DNA of 5,050 nt from CAZMSQ01 sp964569025 (GTDB lineage: Bacteria > Bacteroidota > Bacteroidia > Chitinophagales > Saprospiraceae): contig CAZMSQ010000080.1 of the NCBI GenBank assembly GCA_964569025.1, forward strand, positions 1 to 5,050, in the 5' to 3' direction. Below are positions 1-5,050 of this stretch, piece after piece; position 1 is the stretch's first letter; every line of letters starts with the position of its first letter. Both the position numbers and the translations under genes were made by a program. The notes under the pieces were generated by a model. It ran no database searches. It was not told where the DNA came from and saw only the letters and a program-made list of their open reading frames with translations.

Positions 1-715
1 GCTCGCGTTCCTCTTCCCCCCCATCCTCATTGAATTCCGAACCGGCGTTCCCATAGCGGGATTGACCATTGGAATGGGGGCCGCCATTGACAGCACCGTT
101 TGGAACGTGGGTGCCTGCAGCAATTTCGGCCACCTGTTTTTCCAGGCCAATGCTGCGGAAAAAGCGGTTGAACTTGTTTTCTGCAAACTCTTCGAGGGAG
201 GGGCAGGGCGTGGCACGCAAGAGGCGCAAGAACTCGCCGATTTCACTTGAGACGGACCTGACCTGCAGTGTTTTTTGCTCGTACTGAACTCGTTCTGAAG
301 GCTTTACAGACCTGACGAGGCCACGCACATCGAGGTACTCCTGTTGCCAGAAATTCATGTATTGAATGATCTGGCTGAGGCTGTCGAGCTGGGTAGGCAC
401 AGGAATTAGCTCGTGATCTGGGCCGGTTTCTATGCCGTCAATGATGACGATTGCGAGGCGGTCTTCTTCGAGCATGGTCTTTGCGGCATCGAAGGTTTGG
501 CTCAGGCAGGAAAGCGATTTGAGGAAATTGTCGCTGACCAGCAAGACCACCGGGACTTGGGCCTGCAGCAACTGCTCGCTAAAATGACTTGGCTGGGATT
601 CGGTATTGACAATTTGGCCGGGGTACAAGCCCAAATCAGAGAACTGTCTGAGCAGGACATCTACCTGACCTTTATTTTCAGCAGCGTATGCGAGGTGGAA
701 GGGCTTATGGCTCAT
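1..715 (-). CDS. TIR-like domain protein, C-terminal part beyond window
   Basis: The minus strand is open from an ATG at 713-715 to the window edge, giving 238 codons without a stop; the gene continues outside. Residues 5-95 read like a TIR domain: a first strand FHLAYAAE where TIR proteins have FISYS, a helix through VDVLLRQFSDLGLYPG, then PVVLLVSDNFLKS (55-67) followed by Cys70, which matches the 'vvlliSpnfl.S.wC..E' block, and the strand LAIVIID (87-93). The position of the NADase glutamate appears to be Gln73, and the usual Trp before the Cys is Ser69, so catalysis is doubtful. Residues 100-200 are mostly helical; 200-238 are Gly/Asn-rich, then acidic, like a linker to another domain. The ATG lies 20 bases after the lipoprotein stop, which suggests one operon. 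Bacterial TIR proteins act in NAD cleavage, signalling or scaffolding; the role here is unknown. The TIR assignment rests on reading motifs by eye. Confidence 0.72.
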   Translation of the reverse strand, partial: MSHKPFHLAYAAENKGQVDVLLRQFSDLGLYPGQIVNTESQPSHFSEQLLQAQVPVVLLVSDNFLKSLSCLSQTFDAAKTMLEEDRLAIVIIDGIETGPDHELIPVPTQLDSLSQIIQYMNFWQQEYLDVRGLVRSVKPSERVQYEQKTLQVRSVSSEIGEFLRLLRATPCPSLEEFAENKFNRFFRSIGLEKQVAEIAAGTHVPNGAVNGGPHSNGQSRYGNAGSEFNEDGGEEERE

Positions 716-735
716 GATACAGTATTCGGGGTGGT

Positions 736-2064
736 TCAGGACTCTTCAGCAAGAAGCTGATCGATGAGTGTGGTGAATGTGGTGGTGAATGCCTCGTATT
801 CCGAGGTGGCGGGGCCGGAAAAGCCGGTATGGATGCGGCGCACGGCACCTTTTTTGTCAAGGAGAATGAGGGTTGGGAATGCGATCACAGTATCAAGGGC
901 AGGCAACACGGTGGTGACGTGCTGCTTGTCAGCAGGGCCCGCGTAGAGAATGGGATATTGGGCGCCCAGCTTATTGCGGTAGGTGCGAATGGCGCTTTCA
1001 GCGCGGTCTTGCGGTACTTTTTCGAAGGCGAGACCGATGATTGTCAGGGGCGACGATTGATAGCTGGCTGCGAGGTCTGCGAGAAAACGGGTTTCGTCTC
1101 GGCAATTCGGGCACCAGGTGCCGAGAATCTGGATGATTCGGACGGTGCCCTCATGCACAGAATCTGTGGGGCTGATGAGCTGGCCATCGGGGTCGGGCAA
1201 TGAAAAGTCGATGGTGCGGGAGCCTGGGGTCAGGGCGGTGAGAGAATCCGGATGGCGCAAGGTATGGCCCTCCACGGATCCAGCAGGACGGGCCTCCCAG
1301 GTGGTGCGGTAGTGGCTGCCGCTGCGGAAGCTGCCGGTGATGGTGCTGTCAGGGAGGACCTTCCCCTCGAACAGGTAGGCGTGGGTGCCGTCGAAGGCAG
1401 AGAGGTACAGTTTGTCGGCTTGAATGGTGCCCTCCAGAAAGCGGTAGTCGCCGGTCTCGGTCAGGAAGGTGCCGGTCAGGTTGTTGCCGTTCTGGCTGAA
1501 TTCGGCAATGGCCGGCCAGGGAGCGTCAGTTTCCGGGGCGAAGGTTGCAGCCCAGCGGCCGGTCAAGTCGATGGCAGGGGCCTTTCGAAGGCGTGAAAAG
1601 CGGTAGCCTTTGCCGAACTGGGCCTTGAATGGTATGCGGTAATCGGTGCGGTTGCGATCTACCCACACGCCCTCCATAAAAGGACCCTCCACTTCGGCCC
1701 GGATGTAGGAATTGTAGATGGGAAACTCGATGCGCAGGGTGTCACGGGCAATGGTGCGGTCGCGACCGAAGGTGACATCTTCGATGCGAATTCGCTCGGA
1801 GCCATTGATGAAATAGATTGAGAATGTGCTGTCGTCGGAGTAGATGACCTCAAATTCGAATGGCAGCTCCCCTTGAGCCACCTCTTCGAATCCCAGCTGC
1901 ACCTCTTCCTCTCCTTCTTCGGGAGCCTCTACGAGCCGGGGTGAGAGCTGCAACACCCCGCGCCACAAGCCGGGGGCAATGGCCTGATAGGGGTTTTCAA
2001 CCACCAGACAGGAAGACAGAGATACCGACAGGCTGAGTGCCAGTATGAAGAGAGAGCGGGACAT
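736..2064 (-). CDS. TlpA/ResA-like thioredoxin-fold lipoprotein
   Basis: This 442-residue protein is a predicted thiol-disulfide oxidoreductase anchored by lipid on the periplasmic side. The N-terminus has a hydrophobic signal and a lipobox LSSC with the acylated cysteine at residue 19. Residues 30-160 and 165-262 look like two beta-rich domains; both open with a similar W-containing strand (GLWRGVLQL and LTGRWAATF), and an acidic stretch lies at 47-55. The thioredoxin domain covers about 280-440, with the active site GTWCPNC (Cys318, Cys321) and the cis-proline in AFPT (Pro397). Family members reduce or isomerise disulfides, for example in cytochrome c maturation or envelope stress; the substrate here cannot be read from sequence. 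TlpA/ResA proteins of about 150-200 residues lack the long N-terminal part, but such extensions are common in Bacteroidetes. The ATG at 2062-2064 was chosen because it starts the signal peptide directly. There is no Shine-Dalgarno sequence. Confidence 0.9.
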   Translation of the reverse strand: MSRSLFILALSLSVSLSSCLVVENPYQAIAPGLWRGVLQLSPRLVEAPEEGEEEVQLGFEEVAQGELPFEFEVIYSDDSTFSIYFINGSERIRIEDVTFGRDRTIARDTLRIEFPIYNSYIRAEVEGPFMEGVWVDRNRTDYRIPFKAQFGKGYRFSRLRKAPAIDLTGRWAATFAPETDAPWPAIAEFSQNGNNLTGTFLTETGDYRFLEGTIQADKLYLSAFDGTHAYLFEGKVLPDSTITGSFRSGSHYRTTWEARPAGSVEGHTLRHPDSLTALTPGSRTIDFSLPDPDGQLISPTDSVHEGTVRIIQILGTWCPNCRDETRFLADLAASYQSSPLTIIGLAFEKVPQDRAESAIRTYRNKLGAQYPILYAGPADKQHVTTVLPALDTVIAFPTLILLDKKGAVRRIHTGFSGPATSEYEAFTTTFTTLIDQLLAEES

Positions 2065-2146
2065 ATGTCTTGCGTTTTCGCATGACCCTCAGCGATCAGA
2101 CCCGCGCTTATGCCCGGGATTGCCGCATTGGGTGAAAATCAATAGA

Positions 2147-2170
2147 CCGGTCAAGGCAGGCCCTGACCGG
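2147..2170 (-). terminator. Possible intrinsic terminator hairpin
   Basis: An inverted repeat CCGGTCA...TGACCGG (7 bp, then one mismatch and two more G-C pairs around a small loop) lies 13 bases beyond the stop of the conserved 177-residue gene. On the minus strand it is followed by TCTATTGATTTTC, a broken T tract rather than a clean one. It could end the upstream transcript and separate it from the lipoprotein gene, but it could also be a simple stem-loop. Confidence 0.45.
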
Positions 2171-2183
2171 ATGCGTTGCAGCC

Positions 2184-2717
2184 TCAGCTGCTTTTTTCTC
2201 CGACAAAATAGTCTTCCTTGTGCTTAAACAGCACATTGAAGGAGGTCAGGCTGCCATAAATACGGGTGATGTATTGCTGGAGGTTGACCTTTTCCTCGTC
2301 TGAAAGTTGCTTATTGCTGTTGATGCGCTGTTCCAACACCCGAAGGCGATCGCGAACCATCACGATTTTATGGAAAAACACATCAATCGGGATTTCTTTG
2401 TCCTTGTAGTGGTCATCTTTGGGTTGAAGCACCAGCATACCACCGTCCCATTTGTCACCAAGAGCCACCTCTTCCTCCACACCGTTATAAGCTCTCAGGA
2501 TTTTGACCAGAGCTTTTTCTGCTTCCGTAAAAGAGACCACCTCCTGCGGTTCAATCCGTTCTGTAATTTCGAGGCTTTCATAGTCACGTCCCACCATTTT
2601 GATGCCGTACTGTATGAAAGAGATTTCGTAAGCAACCTTATGAAGGCGGATCACCACCCCGTCGCCGTATGCCGGGTGTCTGACCCGCGAGCCAATGCCA
2701 AGTGCGTCTGAGGCCAT
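2184..2717 (-). CDS. Conserved protein with CarD/UvrD-C-like N-terminus
   Basis: This 177-residue protein has no signal peptide or membrane segment and should be cytoplasmic. Residues 7-52 begin GIGSRVRHPAYGDGVV and continue with alternating strands. This resembles the small SH3/Tudor-like barrel at the C-terminus of UvrD/PcrA helicases and the CarD-type RNA polymerase interaction module, where 'vrHp.yG.GvV' is the signature. Residues 62-175 are mainly helical and charged; KWDGGMLVLQPKD (89-101), EIPIDVFFHKIVMVRDRLR (108-126) and NLQQYITRIYGSL (145-157) look like strongly conserved blocks. From memory, proteins of this shape and length are widespread in Bacteroidetes without an assigned function. 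DNA, RNA or polymerase binding is an inference from the N-terminus only. It lies 57 bases after the yciH stop on the same strand, and no convincing promoter is visible between them, so co-transcription is likely. By eye its base composition is poorer in GC than that of the lipoprotein and protease genes. Confidence 0.85.
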   Translation of the reverse strand: MASDALGIGSRVRHPAYGDGVVIRLHKVAYEISFIQYGIKMVGRDYESLEITERIEPQEVVSFTEAEKALVKILRAYNGVEEEVALGDKWDGGMLVLQPKDDHYKDKEIPIDVFFHKIVMVRDRLRVLEQRINSNKQLSDEEKVNLQQYITRIYGSLTSFNVLFKHKEDYFVGEKSS

Positions 2718-2774
2718 AAATTGAAAATTGAAGTCGTACGTTGAATAGGTTTACCAACTGAGCAGCGACTGAAG

Positions 2775-3119
2775 TTACCCCCCTGAGGGTTTGACATCAG
2801 TATATCCTTCTTTTTTAAGCAGGTCGATTACTTTATTTCGGTGCTCTCCCTGAATGAGAATTTCTCCGTCTTTGTCTGAGCCTCCCACCCCACATTTTGA
2901 CTTCAGCATTTTTGCCAGATGCCGAAGGTCATCGGATGACCCGACGAAACCCGTCACCACTGTCACTGCCTTGCCATTGCGGCCTTTGCGATCAATGAGT
3001 ACGCGAAGGCGTTGCTTGTCAGCAGGCAGCGTCTCTGCCTCCTCATCTTGCTGGTGTGCATATTCGAAATCCGGATTGGTTGAATAGACCACACCTTGCC
3101 GCCGCTTTTTCTGACCCAT
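2775..3119 (-). CDS. yciH: SUI1/YciH family translation factor (eIF1-like)
   Basis: This 114-residue protein is a bacterial homologue of eukaryotic initiation factor eIF1 (SUI1). In E. coli, YciH influences the fidelity of start-site selection and has been linked to translation under stress. The basic N-terminus MGQKKRRQGVVYST is followed by a variable acidic linker (about 17-34) and the SUI1 domain (about 38-111). Recognisable blocks are RKGRNGKAVTVVTGF (44-58), LAKMLKSKCGVGGS (68-81), EILIQGEHR (86-94) and the ending GYTDVKPSGG. The frame is open further upstream to a GTG at 3173, but the ATG at 3117-3119 is preferred: it gives the normal family N-terminus and lies just after a promoter whose -7 box falls inside the would-be extension. 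The gene lies 57 bases after the protease stop. The family identification is firm; the physiological role in this organism is not shown. Confidence 0.93.
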   Translation of the reverse strand: MGQKKRRQGVVYSTNPDFEYAHQQDEEAETLPADKQRLRVLIDRKGRNGKAVTVVTGFVGSSDDLRHLAKMLKSKCGVGGSDKDGEILIQGEHRNKVIDLLKKEGYTDVKPSGG

Positions 3120-3139
3120 AGACAAATTCGTTCGATGAT

Positions 3140-3170
3140 CAAAAGTACGAAAATTCACAGAAGGGTGAAA
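3140..3170 (-). promoter_or_regulatory. Bacteroidetes-type promoter of yciH
   Basis: On the minus strand the sequence reads TTTC (3170-3167), 19 bases of spacer, then TACTTTTG (3147-3140). This fits the Bacteroidetes primary-sigma consensus TTTG-N19/20-TAnnTTTG, with a perfect -7 box and one mismatch in the -33 box. Transcription would begin around 3132-3136, leaving a leader of roughly 13-17 bases before the ATG at 3119. The -33 box lies just outside the protease stop codon. Confidence 0.72.
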
Positions 3171-3176
3171 CACCTC

Positions 3177-4673
3177 TCAATCCAGCCAGAGGGTATATCC
3201 CCATTCTGAGGCATACCCTTCGTATCGCCCTTCGAGCAGTATTTTTTCAGACCTGAAGTCAGCCATCGCATTCTGCAAATCCTCTACAGATTGCACGATT
3301 CGAGTATCCAGTTTGACCACATCGTCGTCTGAGCCGGGCCGAATTTTGTGGACCGACTGGATGATAAACCCCTTCTCCATCCTGGAGATGGCCAGCGCTC
3401 CGTCGGGGTCTACCACATCGACAATGACCCCACCGCGCAGCCCAAGGCGTTCTCTTTCGCGAGGCGACAGATTGCGATACTCCCAGCCGAGCTGATTATC
3501 GACCACTAGGTCAGCAGGCAAACCGGCTTCATTGAAGCCGTATGCGCCGCCGGAATCGAGGCCCTTGAGCACAGCCTGCACCTCGCGGGGCGCCCCACTC
3601 CGATAAAATGAGATGGTCACCACATTGCCAGGCCGATAGCGGGCCACAAACTCCTGAAGCTCGGGAATGCCCCTCACCGGCTGCCCATTGATGGCGGTGA
3701 TGACATCATTGGCACGGAGCCCAGCCATTTCAGCAGCTCCTCCCGGGTTTACATCCTGAATCAGCACTCCTTCGGGGGCTGCGAGCTTCAGTCTGCGGGC
3801 CATGGGCGCAGTGACCTCGGAGATCCGCACCCCGAGTATGGCCCGCTTGACCGACCCGAACTCCCGCAGGTCGGCCACCACCTTTCTGACCAGATTGGCG
3901 GGCACCGCAAAAGAATACCCTTCATAGCGGCCTGACCGGGTGATGATGGCGGTGTTTACACCAATCAGCTCACCGGATGTATTGACCAGAGCCCCACCGC
4001 TGTTGCCGGGATTGACAGCCGCATCTGTCTGGATAAACGATTCGATCTTGTATTCCCCTTCGAGAATGTCAATATTCCGCCCTTTCGCACTCACAATTCC
4101 TGCTGTCACCGTCGATTCCAGATTAAACGGATTGCCCACTGCCAGCACCCATTCTCCGACCAGCACGGAGTCTGAGTTGGCAAAGCCCACGAATGGCAGC
4201 GGCTCATCGACCTCGATGCGGATAAGCGCCAGGTCGGTGGTCGGGTCGGTCCCAACCAGTTCGCCTTTATACTCGCGTTGGTCAGCGAGCGTCACCTGGA
4301 TATTGCGGGGTCCCTCTTCTACCACATGATGGTTGGTCACAATGTACCCATCTGAAGAGACAATGACTCCGGAACCGGTAGCTCCCCCATAGCTCCCGAA
4401 GAAATCAAAGGCCCGGCGTGGCAGGGCTCTGATATTGACCACGGCCGGCGTGGCGAGGGCGGCGGCAGCTGTAAAGCTGACTGGCATGGCGGAGGGTGAT
4501 CCATCCGGCTGTCGGGGCGGTGTGTGCGAGACCGGCGGCACCCAATCCGGCTGCCTGACTGCCAGAGCTGCTGCCGGCGCCGCCCGAGGCGTGGGTTGGA
4601 AGGCCGAGTAAATGGCCACCGCCAGCAGGGCTGAGATGAAAGAGGCCAGGAGGGTGAGGAGGATGTGTTTCAT
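3177..4673 (-). CDS. DegP/HtrA-type periplasmic serine protease
   Basis: This 498-residue protein belongs to the HtrA family (DegP, DegQ, DegS), which degrades or refolds misfolded envelope proteins. Residues 1-25 are a signal peptide or signal anchor; 26-65 form a Pro/Ala-rich linker. The trypsin-like domain covers about 66-270, with the catalytic triad His116 (in TNHHVVE), Asp147 (in DPTTDLALI) and Ser225 (in NPGNSGGAL), all in normal context. A first PDZ domain covers about 275-370 (EGVLIQDVNPGGAAEMAGLRANDVI is its core block at 301-325). The region 385-498 looks like a second, divergent PDZ domain with GGVIVDVVDPDGALA at 414-428. The length matches two-PDZ members. Whether the N-terminus is cleaved (DegP-like) or retained as an anchor (DegS-like) cannot be decided; the hydrophobic stretch lacks an obvious lipobox. 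The ATG at 4671-4673 directly precedes the signal. No clear promoter was found upstream. Confidence 0.95.
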   Translation of the reverse strand: MKHILLTLLASFISALLAVAIYSAFQPTPRAAPAAALAVRQPDWVPPVSHTPPRQPDGSPSAMPVSFTAAAALATPAVVNIRALPRRAFDFFGSYGGATGSGVIVSSDGYIVTNHHVVEEGPRNIQVTLADQREYKGELVGTDPTTDLALIRIEVDEPLPFVGFANSDSVLVGEWVLAVGNPFNLESTVTAGIVSAKGRNIDILEGEYKIESFIQTDAAVNPGNSGGALVNTSGELIGVNTAIITRSGRYEGYSFAVPANLVRKVVADLREFGSVKRAILGVRISEVTAPMARRLKLAAPEGVLIQDVNPGGAAEMAGLRANDVITAINGQPVRGIPELQEFVARYRPGNVVTISFYRSGAPREVQAVLKGLDSGGAYGFNEAGLPADLVVDNQLGWEYRNLSPRERERLGLRGGVIVDVVDPDGALAISRMEKGFIIQSVHKIRPGSDDDVVKLDTRIVQSVEDLQNAMADFRSEKILLEGRYEGYASEWGYTLWLD

Positions 4674-4788
4674 GGTACTTATGGATAGGCGGAGTGGAGT
4701 GAGAAAGAGTGAATATACAGAAAACCCGCGGCGCTGAGTTTGTTCATCAAGGTCTGCCCATTCGCCCCATTGCTTTTTTCTCAGCCTT

Positions 4789-4820
4789 TTTGGAAAAGAC
4801 GCGATAAATAGCTACTTTTG
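4789..4820 (+). promoter_or_regulatory. Bacteroidetes-type promoter of tRNA-Lys
   Basis: TTTG at 4789-4792, 20 bases of spacer, and TACTTTTG at 4813-4820 match the Bacteroidetes consensus TTTG-N19/20-TAnnTTTG at every defined position. Transcription would start around 4825-4828, giving a precursor leader of about 17-20 bases before the mature tRNA. A small hairpin (CCTTT-GAAA-AAAGG, 4826-4839) falls in that leader. The -7 box is identical to the one in front of yciH. Confidence 0.82.
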
Positions 4821-4844
4821 CATCGCCTTTGAAAAAAGGTAAAT

Positions 4845-4918
4845 GATTCCGTAGCTCAGCTGGCTAGAGCATCTGACTTTTAATCAGAGGGTCCTGGGTT
4901 CGAGCCCCAGCGGAATCA
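4845..4918 (+). tRNA. tRNA-Lys (anticodon UUU)
   Basis: All four stems are intact. The acceptor arms GATTCCG (4845-4851) and CGGAATC (4911-4917) pair perfectly and are followed by discriminator A4918. The D stem GCTC/GAGC encloses a loop with the GG pair. The anticodon stem TCTGA/TCAGA carries the loop CTTTTAA, with anticodon TTT at 4879-4881, which reads AAA and AAG. The T arm is CTGGG-TTCGAGC-CCCAG. The 3' CCA is not encoded and must be added by nucleotidyltransferase. The gene stands alone between its own promoter and terminator and diverges from the protease gene, 171 bases from its start codon. Confidence 0.97.
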
Positions 4919-4944
4919 CTTTTTCAAAAATATTTTGTCTTTCT

Positions 4945-4978
4945 AAAAGCCAGAGCCCGCGGGGTTCTGGCTTTTTTT
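4945..4978 (+). terminator. Intrinsic terminator after tRNA-Lys
   Basis: AAAAGCCAGAGCCC pairs with a following GGGTTCTGGCTTTT arm (14 bp with one G-T wobble) around a three-base GCG loop, and ends in a run of seven T at 4972-4978. It lies 26 bases after the mature tRNA end. The A tract on the 5' side means it could also work in the opposite direction for a gene entering from the right. Confidence 0.9.
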
Positions 4979-5019
4979 ATTGGGGGTTAGGCCGGCAAAC
5001 CACACAATTCTGTATTCCC

Positions 5020-5040
5020 AGCCCCAGCGGGGCGTCCTCT
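5020..5040. repeat. Short GC-rich palindrome, possible dispersed repeat
   Basis: GCCCC-AGC-GGGGC (5021-5033) forms a compact hairpin and is followed by GTCCTCT in otherwise non-coding sequence. The stretch from 4979 to 5050 shows no coding signal in any frame that I can support. The hairpin resembles the short CCCC...GGGG palindromes repeated between genes in several Bacteroidetes genomes, but a single copy in this window cannot prove that it is repeated. Confidence 0.35.
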
Positions 5041-5050
5041 CCTTAGAAAA

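Noticed and set aside
413..760. Plus-strand open frame of 115 codons over the TIR-like gene
   Set aside because: It is the antisense shadow of the minus-strand frame, which is open over all 715 bases and has recognisable domain motifs. The plus-strand translation resembles no family.
829..1596. Long plus-strand open frames opposite the lipoprotein gene
   Set aside because: The minus strand has a full lipoprotein signal and thioredoxin motifs. The plus frames are by-products of GC-rich codon use.
1659..1853. 64-codon minus-strand frame inside the lipoprotein gene
   Set aside because: It is in a different frame within a well-supported gene, rich in Ser/Pro/Thr, with no start signal or family resemblance.
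2071..2082. TGCG-TTTT-CGCA stem-loop just before the lipoprotein start codon
   Set aside because: A 4-bp stem is expected by chance and there is no supporting operator or riboswitch context.
2307..2711. Plus-strand open frame of 134 codons opposite the 177-residue gene
   Set aside because: Its His/Phe-rich translation is typical of antisense reading. The minus-strand frame has conserved blocks.
3164..3174. Tiny hairpin GGTG-TTT-CACC just after the protease stop, as a terminator
   Set aside because: The stem has only 4 bp with no T tract and overlaps the -33 region of the yciH promoter.
4903..5030. An 11-base direct repeat AGCCCCAGCGG in the tRNA T arm (4903-4913) and at 5020-5030, suggesting an integration attachment site
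   Set aside because: The match stops before the tRNA 3' end, is GC-rich and short, and only about 100 bases lie between the copies with no integrase. Coincidence with the palindrome is more likely.

Overview
The window looks like part of a chromosome from a member of the Bacteroidetes, moderately GC-rich for that phylum. Four things point there. Two promoters carry the Bacteroidetes -7 box TAnnTTTG, in both cases as TACTTTTG. The start codons lack Shine-Dalgarno sequences. The set of proteins also fits: a TlpA-type lipoprotein with extra beta-rich N-terminal domains, a conserved 177-residue protein of the kind seen in this phylum, and a SUI1/YciH factor. The tRNA does not encode its CCA end. 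No finer taxonomic placement is supported.

All five protein genes lie on the minus strand, so the order of transcription runs from high to low coordinates. A DegP/HtrA-type periplasmic serine protease (4673 to 3177) is followed by the small translation factor SUI1/YciH (3119 to 2775), which has its own promoter. Next is a conserved protein with a CarD/UvrD-C-like N-terminus (2717 to 2184). After a 119-base gap with a terminator-like hairpin come a thioredoxin-fold lipoprotein (2064 to 736) and, only 20 bases further on, a TIR-like gene that starts at 715 and runs off the left edge of the window. The right end holds a divergently transcribed tRNA-Lys(UUU) on the plus strand, with a well-formed promoter and an intrinsic terminator, and then a short non-coding stretch with a GC-rich palindrome.

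Functionally, two products act on envelope proteins: DegP in periplasmic quality control, and the TlpA-like lipoprotein in thiol-disulfide exchange. Two gene products (YciH and the tRNA) belong to translation. The least ordinary element is the truncated TIR-like gene. Its fold signature is readable, but glutamine sits where the catalytic glutamate of NAD-consuming TIR domains would be expected. It probably shares a transcript with the lipoprotein gene. No mobile element, CRISPR array or clear defence island is visible, and most of the window is ordinary housekeeping sequence.
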